A stretch of DNA of 64,000 bases. Origin: Flavisolibacter ginsengisoli DSM 18119 (GTDB lineage: Bacteria > Bacteroidota > Bacteroidia > Chitinophagales > Chitinophagaceae). The stretch spans positions 1 to 64,000 of the forward strand of contig NZ_FQUU01000017.1 of the NCBI RefSeq assembly GCF_900129295.1, written 5' to 3'. Positions within the stretch are counted from its first letter, which is position 1, and every line of letters begins with the position of its first letter. Made by a program: the position numbers and the translations under genes. The notes beneath the pieces were generated by a model. It was not told the DNA's origin. It was given only the letters and a program-made list of their open reading frames with translations, and ran no database searches. This document shows positions 1-8,554 of this stretch, piece by piece.

Positions 1-96
1 ATTGTTTTCAATTAAGATGTGTGAATGACACTCATGGCTAAACAGATCAATAGTTTTTTTGGAGAGGTCGGCTCCGATGATGTGTTGAACTTTCAT
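1..96 (-). CDS. IS110-family transposase, N-terminal 32 codons (runs off the window)
   Basis: Read on the minus strand from an ATG at 94-96, the frame stays open to the first base of the window and gives 32 residues beginning MKVQHIIGADLSKKTIDLF. The G-A-D-x-S-K-K-T-x-D-L stretch is the N-terminal hallmark of IS110-type DEDD (RuvC-like) recombinases, where the Asp is the first catalytic acid. The rest of the gene lies outside the window, so intactness cannot be judged. The gene points away from the capsule locus, and the roughly 180 bases in front of it fold into two long stem-loops as expected for this family. Family assignment rests on a short stretch but the motif is characteristic. Confidence 0.72.
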   Translation of the reverse strand, partial: MKVQHIIGADLSKKTIDLFSHECHSHILIENN

Positions 97-125
97 AGCT
101 TTGCTTTTAGAAGTAAACAAATCAA

Positions 126-272
126 GGTTGCTAGCCTAAGACCTTTAATTAGTCTTTAAGGACTTAATATTCTAACTAGGCCTTAGCAACCGTGGGGGAA
201 GAGTGAGGACTAATACAGGGGTAAGACCGCAAGTCTATGTCTCCGTCAAGTTCACCTCACTTTTCTTCCCAC
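126..272 (-). ncRNA. Candidate IS110 bridge RNA region (two stem-loops)
   Basis: Two consecutive hairpins lie directly upstream of the transposase start. The first pairs GGTTGCTA (126-133) with TAGCAACC (184-191) and continues through CTAAGaCCT (136-144) against AGGcCTTAG (178-186). The second pairs tgggggaagagtgagg (193-208) with cctcacttttcttccca (255-271) and encloses a small AGAC/GTCT hairpin near 224-235. In IS110-group elements the non-coding end upstream of the recombinase gene encodes a bridge RNA with target- and donor-binding loops. Two stem-loops with internal loops in this position match that layout. The RNA itself, its ends and its loops' targets are inferred, not shown. Confidence 0.5.
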
Positions 273-542
273 AAAATTCTTAATCTTTCTTTTTTCAGCT
301 ATTCAATATGTCAATGAACTAATTTGATCTAAAGGCCCCGTGGTTCACATCTCTGAACAAGAATGAACAAATAAACTTTTCTTGCTATTCCTACCTTCGC
401 CCACTTGATAAGAATGGTATTTTCCCTATAGATGAAACCTTGCTGGTAACGGATTTGATGGAGAGCGGATCCGTATCCTACTGAAGATGATAGTTTGATA
501 TCCCTTGCGAATAGGCTTGCTATTCTGTAAAAACCTGTGTAT
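273..542. other. Leader between IS110 end and capsule locus
   Basis: No convincing gene. A minus-strand open frame (329-619) overlaps the export gene and has no family features. The outer end of the insertion sequence and the promoter of the capsule operon should both lie here, but IS110 elements lack clear terminal inverted repeats and I see no good TTTG/TAnnTTTG pair. Confidence 0.4.
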
Positions 543-1337
543 ATGTGTAACCGTTGGCTGACTACTTTAGTTTTTTCTATAGGCTTTGTGCTGGCACTTA
601 CCAGTTGTGTGAATACCAAAAAGGCAACCTACTTCAATGATATTGCCGATACGGCCATGATAGCTGCTACCAACATACCAGAACCTGTCATTAATCCCAA
701 TGACCTGCTGTCCATTTCGGTGAGCTCACTGGATCCTCAATCGACGGCTATTTTTAATACGCCTAATCTTCCTGTGTCACCCAATGCCGGTGGTGCAAAT
801 AATACATTACAACAAGCGGTGGGTTACCTGGTGAACCGTGAGGGCATCGTGAAATTTCCTATCCTTGGAAATATCAAGGCTGCAGGGCTTACCAAGAAAG
901 AACTGGAGAATACCATTACTTCTCAACTGACAGATAAGAAATTATTATTCGATCCCATTGTGAATGTGCGCTTCCTCAACTACCGCGTAACGGTACTGGG
1001 AGAAGTAGCCCGCCCGGGTGTGATCAATGTTCCTTCCGAGCAGATCTCCATACTGGAGGCCATTGGCCAGGCAGGCGACCTGACCATCTATGGTAAAAGA
1101 GAGAACGTGGCACTGATTCGCCAGGAAGAAAATGGCAACCGCACTGTGCACAGGCTGGACCTGAACTCTTCGAAAGTATTGAGCTCTCCCTATTTCTTTT
1201 TGAAGTCCAACGACGTGGTATACGTGGAGCCGGGTAAGGCCAGGGCCGCCACCGCCAGCCGCGGACAGCAATTGCTGCCATCCATTTTGAGCGGCGTATC
1301 CATTCTTGTAGTTATCATCACCAGCATCATCAAATAA
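543..1337 (+). CDS. Polysaccharide export outer membrane lipoprotein (Wza/KpsD family)
   Basis: Predicted outer-membrane channel lipoprotein exporting the polymer made by this locus. A hydrophobic signal ends in a lipobox LTSC, with the Cys at residue 22 from this ATG. A poly-export domain follows (about 45-148), then an SLBB region (about 150-230) and a C-terminal hydrophobic helix (final 20 residues), as in Wza-type channels. I start at the ATG at 543; an in-frame GTG at 537 is possible and no strong ribosome site decides. It lies 3 bases upstream of the tyrosine kinase gene, so the two are surely co-transcribed and, by family precedent, form the trans-envelope export machine. Confidence 0.9.
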   Translation: MCNRWLTTLVFSIGFVLALTSCVNTKKATYFNDIADTAMIAATNIPEPVINPNDLLSISVSSLDPQSTAIFNTPNLPVSPNAGGANNTLQQAVGYLVNREGIVKFPILGNIKAAGLTKKELENTITSQLTDKKLLFDPIVNVRFLNYRVTVLGEVARPGVINVPSEQISILEAIGQAGDLTIYGKRENVALIRQEENGNRTVHRLDLNSSKVLSSPYFFLKSNDVVYVEPGKARAATASRGQQLLPSILSGVSILVVIITSIIK

Positions 1338-1340
1338 CCT

Positions 1341-3737
1341 ATGCAGCAAAACCCCATCAAAAAAAATTATTCGGAAGACGAAGAGGAGAACCTCTTCCAG
1401 GACCTCCTGTTCAAATTCCTGCCCTGGTGGCCGCTGTTCCTGCTGCTGGTGCTGCTGGGCGGCGCGGGTGCCTGGTTCTACCTGCGCTATAAAGTGCCGG
1501 TCTATTCCACAGAAGCCTCCATATTAATCAAGGATGAGAAAAAAGGGATTGATGAATCGGATGCCCTGCAGGCGCTTGACCTGTTTGGCAGCAAAAAGAT
1601 CGTGGAGAACGAAGTAAAGGTGATCCAGAGCAAGACGCTGGCACAGGAAGTGGTGAAGAACCTGCACCTATACGCACCTGTTACCATTGAGGGCCGTGTG
1701 TCTGACCGTTCTGGTTATGTGAACGCTCCATTGTTGATCAGCGTGCAGAATCCTGATTCGCTCAAGGCCACCAAAGAAAAAGTGTATTTCAAATACCTGC
1801 CTGGCCGGCAACAAGTGGAGCTGGATAGCCAGGCCTATGCCATCAATACATGGATCAATACCAGGTATGGAACGCTGCGCTTTGAGCCCAATAAATATTA
1901 CAGTCCATCATCTAATGAAACAGAAGAGGGTGATAAAGAGACAAGGCCTTTATATTTCAACCTGGTGCCGGTAAAATCGGCTGCTAATGGCATGATCGCC
2001 CGGATGAAGGTGGCTGCTTCCTCCAAGCAAAGCACTGTTATTGACCTGAGCATCACAGATGAAGTGCCTAAAAGAGGAGAGGATATTTTAAATAACCTGA
2101 TAGCTGTCTATAACCAGGCAGCGGTGCTGGATAAGAATACACTGGCCGCTAACACGCTTCATTTTGTTGAAGACCGACTGAAGTACGTGGTGAACGAGCT
2201 GGATTCAGTGGAAAGCCAGTTAAAGAATTTCAAGTCCCGCAACGAGATCACGGATATCTCTACACAGGGACAGATCTTTTTGCAAACCGTGAGCGCCAAT
2301 GACCAGAAGCTTTCCGAGCTTTCCATGCAACTGGCAGTATTGGACCAGGTGGAAAGCTATGTGAAGGGTAAAAATGGCAAGGGCAATATCGTTCCCTCTA
2401 CTTTGGGTGTGGCCGATCCTGTGTTGTCTTCCCTGCTGGATAAATTATATACTACCGAACTGGAATACGAGCGCATGCGCAAGATCGTTCCGGAGAACAA
2501 CCCCAGCGTGGTGTCGCTGGTAGACGAGATGGAAAAGATCAAGCCGGGCATACTGGAGAACATTCGAAGCCAGCGCCGCAGCCTGCAGGCCAGCCGGGGC
2601 GACCTTTCCGCTACCAACAGCCGCTATTCCTCCATGCTGCGCACCATTCCTGAAAAGGAAAGGGAGCTGCTGGGCATCAGCCGCCAGCAGGGCATCAAGA
2701 ACAATATTTACACCTTCCTGCTGCAGAAGCGCGAGGAAGCCGCACTTTCCTATGCTTCCACGGTGCCGGACAGCCGTATTGTGGACAGGGCCGAGTCAAG
2801 TGATGTGCCGGTGAGTCCTAAGCGACCACTCATATACCTGATTGCTGTAGTAGGAGCTCTTGGCCTGGGTATAGGAAGCATTTCTGCGAAGGATTTGCTC
2901 ACCCGCACCATACAGAGCCGCCAGGAAATAGAAAGATATACCAACACACCCATACTGGGAGAAGTGGTACATGCCAAAACCAATTCACCATTGGTGGTGG
3001 GTGAAGGCAAGCGTACCGTCATCGCGGAGCAGTTCCGCCACCTGCGCACCTCCCTGGGCTACCTGGGCATCAATTCGAAAAAGAAAAAGGTGTTGATCAC
3101 CTCCTCTATATCAGGTGAGGGCAAGAGCTTCATCACTGCCAACCTTGGTATTTCCCTTGCCCTCATGGGTAAGAAGGTGGTGCTGATAGAGCTGGACCTG
3201 CGCAAGCCCAAGCTGGCGGATGCCTTTGGCCTTGACCGCAAGGTGGGGATCACCAATTACCTGATAGAACAGAAGGAAGCAGTGGAGATCATCCGCAATA
3301 CATCGGTCAATAACCTGTTCCTGATCCCATCAGGTCCCATTCCGCCCAATCCTTCCGAACTGTTATTGAACGGCAGGATGCAGGAGTTGCTGGCCTACCT
3401 GGAAGGACAGTTTGACTACATATTAATAGATACCGCCCCGGTAAGCCCGGTAACGGATGCTTATATTCTATCGCCTATCTGCGATGCTACTTTATACCTG
3501 GTGCGCGACGGCTACACGCCAAAGGTCTTCATGCAGAAGCTGGAAGACGGCAACCGCATCCACAGCCTGAAGAACATGGCCCTGGTGTACAATGATATCA
3601 AGAGCAAGGGTTTTGGAAAGTATGGATACGGATACGGTTATGGATATGGCTATGGTTACGGGTATGGATATGCGGAGGAGGAAACAGTGGTGAAGAAAGG
3701 ATTGAAGAGCAAGGTGATGAGGATGTTCAATTTATAG
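1341..3737 (+). CDS. Wzc-like chain-length determinant / tyrosine autokinase (BY-kinase)
   Basis: A 798-residue inner-membrane co-polymerase fused to a bacterial tyrosine kinase. A Wzz-type N-terminus has a transmembrane helix at about 28-48, a long periplasmic coiled-coil region, and a second helix at about 497-516. The cytoplasmic kinase has Walker A SISGEGKS (589-596), Walker A' VVLIELDLRKP (Asp619) and Walker B YILIDT (Asp697). The C-terminus carries nine alternating Tyr-Gly units (Tyr761 to Tyr777), the autophosphorylation cluster of this family. That tract is encoded by hexanucleotide repeats of the form TAYGGN, so its length can vary in frame. Family role: cycles of phosphorylation control polymer length and export together with the upstream lipoprotein. 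Confidence 0.93.
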   Translation: MQQNPIKKNYSEDEEENLFQDLLFKFLPWWPLFLLLVLLGGAGAWFYLRYKVPVYSTEASILIKDEKKGIDESDALQALDLFGSKKIVENEVKVIQSKTLAQEVVKNLHLYAPVTIEGRVSDRSGYVNAPLLISVQNPDSLKATKEKVYFKYLPGRQQVELDSQAYAINTWINTRYGTLRFEPNKYYSPSSNETEEGDKETRPLYFNLVPVKSAANGMIARMKVAASSKQSTVIDLSITDEVPKRGEDILNNLIAVYNQAAVLDKNTLAANTLHFVEDRLKYVVNELDSVESQLKNFKSRNEITDISTQGQIFLQTVSANDQKLSELSMQLAVLDQVESYVKGKNGKGNIVPSTLGVADPVLSSLLDKLYTTELEYERMRKIVPENNPSVVSLVDEMEKIKPGILENIRSQRRSLQASRGDLSATNSRYSSMLRTIPEKERELLGISRQQGIKNNIYTFLLQKREEAALSYASTVPDSRIVDRAESSDVPVSPKRPLIYLIAVVGALGLGIGSISAKDLLTRTIQSRQEIERYTNTPILGEVVHAKTNSPLVVGEGKRTVIAEQFRHLRTSLGYLGINSKKKKVLITSSISGEGKSFITANLGISLALMGKKVVLIELDLRKPKLADAFGLDRKVGITNYLIEQKEAVEIIRNTSVNNLFLIPSGPIPPNPSELLLNGRMQELLAYLEGQFDYILIDTAPVSPVTDAYILSPICDATLYLVRDGYTPKVFMQKLEDGNRIHSLKNMALVYNDIKSKGFGKYGYGYGYGYGYGYGYGYAEEETVVKKGLKSKVMRMFNL

Positions 3738-3741
3738 AGAA

Positions 3742-3848
3742 GGTTGAAAAGTTGAAAGGTTGAAAAGTTTAAAGGTTGAGGAAAGAAAATACTCAATGTT
3801 CAAGTGAGAGAGAAGTTGACAAGTTGACAAGTTAACAAGTTGATAAGG
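3742..3848 (+). repeat. Period-8 array (RGTTGAMA type)
   Basis: Starting four bases after the wzc stop, units such as aggttgaa, aagttgaa and aagttgac recur about every 8 bases (3742-3780 and 3813-3848). The same array type appears in many gaps of this window, in both orientations and mostly at 3' ends of genes. No open frame. Confidence 0.75.
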
Positions 3849-3877
3849 TGAGAGCAAACTGATTGAAGGAGCAAACT

Positions 3878-3946
3878 GACCGCCCTCCCCCTTTTAAGGG
3901 GGAAATCAGTCACTCGGAAAATCAGACTGGTAGCAAGGGGGATTTT
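3878..3946 (+). repeat. Truncated copy of the 103-bp inverted-end element (copy A)
   Basis: The central palindrome (CCCCCTTTTAAGGGGG) and the right end (AGGGGGATTT-like, 3935-3945) are present, but the left AAATCCCCCT arm is missing. Compare the complete copies at 4907, 23687, 25264 and 27925. Same orientation as the copy at 4907. Confidence 0.65.
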
Positions 3947-4238
3947 GTAAGGAGCGTAACGGAAATAAGTTCTAATAGTCATCATTTACAGGGGAGCCTG
4001 TAGGTGACGTGGGCGAAGCCGTACGAGCGGAGCTCGCAGTTTATAGTTTGAAGTTTATAGTTTCTGGTTCTTTAAGTTCAAGAGTCATTATTGAAACAAC
4101 CTTTACTTAACATGTAGACTAAAAGTTTCAAGGATCAAGCGTTAAGCTAATCTCTTAAACAATCTTAAACAACCTTAAACCATCTTCAACCAACATTCAA
4201 CCATTATTAAACCATACTAACTAACACATAATTACATC
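3947..4238. other. Long 5' region of upxY
   Basis: No gene. Contains tttatagttt-type repeats (4038-4068) and, just before the next start, an A+C-rich run of 'cttaaac/caacc' units (4155-4215). UpxY family genes in Bacteroides sit behind long leaders. I cannot identify a promoter or an ops-like element with confidence here. Confidence 0.4.
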
Positions 4239-4784
4239 ATGAACAACGAAGCACAATGGTTTGCCGTATACACCAAGCCGCGGTGGGAGAAGAAGGTGGC
4301 GGGGCTCTTTGAGAAAAGAGGCATCGAGCACTACTGCCCGCTGAATAAGGTGGTGCGCCAGTGGAGCGACCGGAAGAAGACGGTGCTGGAGCCCCTGTTC
4401 AAGAGCTATGTATTTATCAATATCACAGCAGAAGAATTAACCAAAGTGCGCATGACCGATGGCGTGGTAAACCTGGTGTACTGGCTGGGCAAGCCTGCCG
4501 TGATCCGCAACGAAGAAATAGATACCATCAAGCGTTTCCTCAATGACCATGAGAACGTGGTGCTTGAAAAGACCGAAGTATCGGTAAATGACAGGGTCTG
4601 CATCATGACCGGTCCTTTCCTTGACCAGCATGGCCGCGTGATAGAGATCACCAATAAACTGGTGAAGGTGCAATTGCCTTCATTAGGATTTGCCATGGTG
4701 GCGCAAGTGGCGAGGGAAAGCGTTCGGGTAATTCCCATTGAGACCGCCAGCGGAAGATATGAGTCGGTAGTCGGGAGTCGGTAG
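4239..4784 (+). CDS. UpxY-family transcription antiterminator (NusG paralogue)
   Basis: A 181-residue specialised NusG. The NGN domain begins QWFAVYTKPRWEKKV (from residue 6) with the Tyr-Thr-Lys-Pro signature, and a KOW-like segment starts near residue 116. Length and sequence fit the UpxY group, which in Bacteroides binds polymerase early in a capsule operon and prevents premature termination. Here it is third in the locus, separated by about 500 bases from the kinase gene and 390 bases from fcl, so it may have its own transcript. No UpxZ-like inhibitor gene is seen. The last codons (ESVVGSR) are encoded by 'gagtcggtagtcgggagtcgg', which belongs to an intergenic repeat type also present near 30990, so the C-terminus may have been altered by repeat insertion. 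Confidence 0.9.
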   Translation: MNNEAQWFAVYTKPRWEKKVAGLFEKRGIEHYCPLNKVVRQWSDRKKTVLEPLFKSYVFINITAEELTKVRMTDGVVNLVYWLGKPAVIRNEEIDTIKRFLNDHENVVLEKTEVSVNDRVCIMTGPFLDQHGRVIEITNKLVKVQLPSLGFAMVAQVARESVRVIPIETASGRYESVVGSR

Positions 4785-4906
4785 CCAGGACAGTTTGTAG
4801 TTTGTAGTTTGTGGTTTGTAGTTGTTTTAGGTGGAAGAGACAATATAGGTAGCTATTAGTCTTCAATTCAAAAGAGGGAAGAATTTAAGCTACAATTCTT
4901 TGAACT
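4785..4906. repeat. Period-7 gtttgta array and spacer after upxY
   Basis: Directly after the stop, gtttgta units repeat (4794-4822), the same array type as after wcaJ (23155-23240, 23436-23462). The rest is AT-rich with no open frame. Confidence 0.6.
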
Positions 4907-5009
4907 AAATCCCCCTCTGGCAAGCTCAAAATGTGCGGAAAGACCGCCCTCCCCCTTTTAAGGGGGAAAGCAGGCACTCCGCAAATCGACCACGTCCTAA
5001 GGGGGATTT
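4907..5009 (+). repeat. 103-bp element with inverted ends (copy B)
   Basis: Begins AAATCCCCCT (4907-4916) and ends AGGGGGATTT (5000-5009), exact inverted complements, with a central CCCCCTTTTAAGGGGG palindrome. Copies C, D and E show the same order in the opposite orientation. It carries no gene and lies in the upxY-fcl gap. Confidence 0.8.
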
Positions 5010-5173
5010 GGTTGATTACCCGGACGTCAAAATCCTTAAGAGCGTTTAATAAAAAGGATAGAACCAGTATTCATATTTTGCAATCAGAACTAAATTCATA
5101 AGACAAGGTTACAAATCGGAGCATTCCTTGTCAACATGTTAACCAGTCAACTTATCAACCTTACTCAACCCCA

Positions 5174-6118
5174 ATGAACCTCAACGACAAAATATACATT
5201 GCTGGTCACCGCGGAATGGTGGGATCGGCCATTGAACGGCAGTTACGGAAGAAAGGCTTTCAAAATATTGTTACAAGAACTTCCTCAGCACTGGACCTGC
5301 GCAACCAGGCAGCAGTGAACGAATTCTTTGCAGCAGAACAACCAGCCTATGTATTCCTGGCAGCCGCCAAGGTGGGTGGCATCTATGCCAACAACACCTA
5401 CCGTGCAGAATTCCTTTACGATAACCTGGTCATGGAGACCAACATCATCCATGCAGCGTATCAAAACGAAGTGCAAAAATTATTGTTCCTTGGTTCCTCC
5501 TGCATCTATCCCAAGGCAGCGCCGCAGCCATTGAAGGAAGAATACTTACTGACAGCACCACTGGAGCCCACCAATGAGCCTTATGCCATTGCCAAGATAG
5601 CGGGCATCAAATTGTGCGAAGCCTACCGCGACCAGTATGGCTGCAATTTTATATCGGTGATGCCTACCAACCTGTATGGAATAGGTGACAATTACCATCC
5701 ACAAAATTCGCATGTACTGCCGGCATTGATCCGCCGCTTCCATGAAGCAAAGGAAAGAGGCGATAATGAAGTGGTAGTATGGGGAACGGGAACGCCTAAA
5801 CGCGAATTCCTGTATGCCGATGACCTGGCCGATGCCTGTCTGTTTTTAATGGAGCAGTATAATGACAAAAGCCTGGTGAATATCGGTACCGGTGAAGACC
5901 TTTCCATTGCCGAGCTGGCGCAACTGGTCAAGGAAGCCGTTGGCTTTGATGGCAGCATTGTCTTTGACGCCACCAAACCCGATGGCACCCTACGCAAACT
6001 GCTGGATGTTTCCAAACTCCATTCCATGGGCTGGAAGCATAACATCGAACTCAAAGAAGGTATTGCCATGGCGTATGCAGACTTCTTAAAAAAGGAAATA
6101 CAGGTTGAAAAGGTTTAG
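5174..6118 (+). CDS. fcl: GDP-L-fucose synthase
   Basis: Converts GDP-4-keto-6-deoxy-D-mannose to GDP-L-fucose by epimerisation at C3 and C5 followed by NADPH-dependent 4-keto reduction. The 314 residues match the family: Rossmann motif GHRGMVG (11-17), LGSSCIYPK with catalytic Ser108 and Cys110, and YAIAK giving Tyr137/Lys141. The ATG at 5174 has GHRGMVG at the expected distance. Its substrate is supplied by gmd, encoded 330 bases downstream, so the polymer very probably contains L-fucose or a derivative. The usual gmd-fcl order is reversed here and the two are separated by repeats. Confidence 0.95.
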   Translation: MNLNDKIYIAGHRGMVGSAIERQLRKKGFQNIVTRTSSALDLRNQAAVNEFFAAEQPAYVFLAAAKVGGIYANNTYRAEFLYDNLVMETNIIHAAYQNEVQKLLFLGSSCIYPKAAPQPLKEEYLLTAPLEPTNEPYAIAKIAGIKLCEAYRDQYGCNFISVMPTNLYGIGDNYHPQNSHVLPALIRRFHEAKERGDNEVVVWGTGTPKREFLYADDLADACLFLMEQYNDKSLVNIGTGEDLSIAELAQLVKEAVGFDGSIVFDATKPDGTLRKLLDVSKLHSMGWKHNIELKEGIAMAYADFLKKEIQVEKV

Positions 6119-6447
6119 GGTTTAAGGTTTAGATAGTTCCACTTTGAAATCTATGACCTTAAGCAATTCAAACAATAATCAGCCTGTCAGACCTAAAGAA
6201 ACATAAACCATAAACCTTCAGGTCCTTAGCGCCTTTGTGGCAAAAAAATCTAAGCAAATAAATAGGTCAGCAAATCAGTCAGATTGTTAAACCTACAGAA
6301 CAAGAAACTATAAACCATAAACCATAAACGGTTTGTAGTTCTCTTCGACCTAACGAACAAGAAACCATAAACAATAAACAAGAAACTTTTCTTAAACCTT
6401 AGCGCCTCTTTGTGCCTTCGCGCCTTAGTGGCAAATAAACTTATCAT
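6119..6447. repeat. Repeat-filled fcl-gmd gap
   Basis: Holds 'ataaaccataaac' tandem units (6205-6390) and two copies of the 'CCTTAGCGCCTTTGTGGCAAA' repeat (6222-6243 and 6396-6435), the second ending only 14 bases before the gmd ATG. No gene. Confidence 0.65.
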
Positions 6448-7545
6448 ATGAAAGTTGCGTTAATTACCGGTATCACCGGCCAGGACGGCGCCTACCTTGC
6501 CGAACTGCTTTTGGAAAAAGGCTATTTCGTTCACGGCATCAAGCGCCGTTCTTCGTTGATCAATACAGACCGTATTGACCACCTGTACCAGGACCCTCAT
6601 GAAAAGCATTTGAATTTTCGTTTGCACTATGGCGATATGACGGACAGCACCAACCTCATTCGCATCATCCAAGAAACACAGCCGGATGAGATCTACAACC
6701 TGGCTGCCATGAGCCATGTGAAGGTGAGCTTTGATACACCTGAGTACACGGCCAATGCCGATGGTATCGGAACACTGAGACTGCTGGAAGCCATCCGCAT
6801 TTTAGGGCTGGAAAAGAAGACGCGTATTTACCAGGCATCCACCTCCGAGTTGTATGGCCTGGTGCAGGAAGTACCGCAAAGGGAAACCACGCCTTTCTAT
6901 CCAAGATCTCCCTATGCAGTGGCCAAGCTCTATGCTTACTGGATCACGGTGAATTACCGCGAGGCCTATGGCATGTTTGCCTGCAATGGCATCCTGTTCA
7001 ACCATGAGAGCCCATTGAGGGGGGAGACCTTTGTTACCCGCAAAATCACCAGGGCTGTGGCAGCCATTGCACTAGGCCAGCAGGATTGCCTGTACCTGGG
7101 TAACCTTGATGCGCAACGCGACTGGGGACATGCCAAGGATTATGTGGATGCCATGTGGCGCATATTGCAGCAGGATACCCCTGAAGATTTTGTGATTGCA
7201 ACAGGAGTAACAACTGCTGTACGTGAGTTTGTAAGAATGGCTTTTGCTGAAGTTGGAATAACAATAGGTTTCAGTGGTGAGGGAGTGAAAGAAAAAGGAG
7301 TTGTGGTTGCTTGTGATAATGAAGATTTCCAGGTAGCAATTGGTAAGCAGGTAGTGGCAGTTGACCCGGCATATTTCAGGCCTACTGAAGTGGAGTTGTT
7401 GATTGGTGATGCGACAAAAGCTAAAACAAAATTGAATTGGAAGCCTCAATATGATCTATCCAAATTGGTGAAGGAGATGGTGGATGTTGATGTAAGGATA
7501 ATAAAAAGGAAAGATTTAAATATAAGTAAAACAATGTTTGTTTAA
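6448..7545 (+). CDS. gmd: GDP-mannose 4,6-dehydratase
   Basis: Short-chain dehydrogenase making GDP-4-keto-6-deoxymannose from GDP-mannose. Nucleotide motif TGITGQDG (7-14), the characteristic HGIKRRSS segment, and PRSPYAVAK with Tyr156/Lys160 are all present; 365 residues is normal. The sequence is a chimera in composition: samples at 6481-6540 and 6961-7020 each have 32 of 60 G+C, whereas 7201-7260 and 7261-7320 have 24 of 60, and the remaining 3' end is AT-rich like the genes that follow. This suggests a recombination junction near 7190 inside the gene, with protein function preserved. Confidence 0.96.
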   Translation: MKVALITGITGQDGAYLAELLLEKGYFVHGIKRRSSLINTDRIDHLYQDPHEKHLNFRLHYGDMTDSTNLIRIIQETQPDEIYNLAAMSHVKVSFDTPEYTANADGIGTLRLLEAIRILGLEKKTRIYQASTSELYGLVQEVPQRETTPFYPRSPYAVAKLYAYWITVNYREAYGMFACNGILFNHESPLRGETFVTRKITRAVAAIALGQQDCLYLGNLDAQRDWGHAKDYVDAMWRILQQDTPEDFVIATGVTTAVREFVRMAFAEVGITIGFSGEGVKEKGVVVACDNEDFQVAIGKQVVAVDPAYFRPTEVELLIGDATKAKTKLNWKPQYDLSKLVKEMVDVDVRIIKRKDLNISKTMFV

Positions 7546-7610
7546 CAATATGAAAACTTTTAGTTGAAAATTGTAAAAGGATAATAAGAATTAATCAGAA
7601 AATAAGTTTT

Positions 7611-8498
7611 ATGAAGTTAGCTGCACATGTTTTAGCATACAATGTGAATCGATTTTTAAAAGCTGTCATAGGCAACTTAGAGCCACATGTAGATAAAATT
7701 TATATTGCATACCCTGAACGACCGTTTGGATATAACACAGCGTCTAGACAAAATTTAGTAAATCCCACAAAGCTTGAAGACATCTTATCAATTACAGACA
7801 GTAATAAAATTGAGATTTTAAGAGGGGATTGGATTACAGAAGAGGATATGAGAAATGATTGTCTTCAAAAAGCAAGATTTGAAGGATTTGATTGGTTTTT
7901 AATCCAGGATGCTGATGAATTTTATACTGAGTCTACATGGAATCAAATTAAAAGAATATTATTATCAAATAAATCAGATAATTGTTTTAAGACAACTTGG
8001 TATAACTTCTGGAAATCCTCACAATATGTCCTAGTACAACCAGATGGAAGTATTAAAAATACGAATGCAAGCTTTGCCATCCGATGCAATTCAGATATTA
8101 AGTTTTTAAGAAAGCGCTGGTTTGGGGGCAATATACCTGTACTAGATTGTCCCTGTTATCATTATGGTTATGTTATGTCAGATAGGGAAATGGCCGAAAA
8201 AATTACAACATGGAGTCATGCCAATGATATTTTTAATAATAACTGGTATAAACACAAATGGCAGAACTGGAATGAATCAACAAGATTCTTAAATCCTATT
8301 GAGCCAACAATGTGGTCTCGCGCAATTAGATTCCCATTTGAACAGCCCAATTTTGCAGAAGAATTTGCTTTACCAATAAAAAACCTGCAGTCCCAGTCTT
8401 TTTCTGATATGTTTGGTGACGCAGTTTATAACTTAGATGTAAATCTTTATCGAGTAAGAAAATCTATAGGTAAAGTTGTTAAAAAACAAGTCATTTAA
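7611..8498 (+). CDS. Glycosyltransferase-like protein (GT-A, family 2 type)
   Basis: A 295-residue cytoplasmic protein beginning MKLAAHVLAYNVNRFLKAVI, the opening of GT2-like folds, with a metal-binding DADEFY at residues 100-105. Aromatic residues are frequent in the second half, and no transmembrane segment is evident. Probably adds one sugar of the repeat unit. First gene wholly inside the AT-rich central block. Donor and linkage cannot be read from sequence. Confidence 0.7.
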   Translation: MKLAAHVLAYNVNRFLKAVIGNLEPHVDKIYIAYPERPFGYNTASRQNLVNPTKLEDILSITDSNKIEILRGDWITEEDMRNDCLQKARFEGFDWFLIQDADEFYTESTWNQIKRILLSNKSDNCFKTTWYNFWKSSQYVLVQPDGSIKNTNASFAIRCNSDIKFLRKRWFGGNIPVLDCPCYHYGYVMSDREMAEKITTWSHANDIFNNNWYKHKWQNWNESTRFLNPIEPTMWSRAIRFPFEQPNFAEEFALPIKNLQSQSFSDMFGDAVYNLDVNLYRVRKSIGKVVKKQVI

Positions 8499-8554
8499 TA
8501 TGAATGACATTTTAATATTACGAGAATTATTCCTTTTAATAGCCAATTAATAAA

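Noticed and set aside
329-1349. Open frames on the minus strand under the export lipoprotein gene
   Set aside because: They mirror the codon structure of the strongly supported plus-strand gene, have no signal, motif or context, and one crosses the leader.
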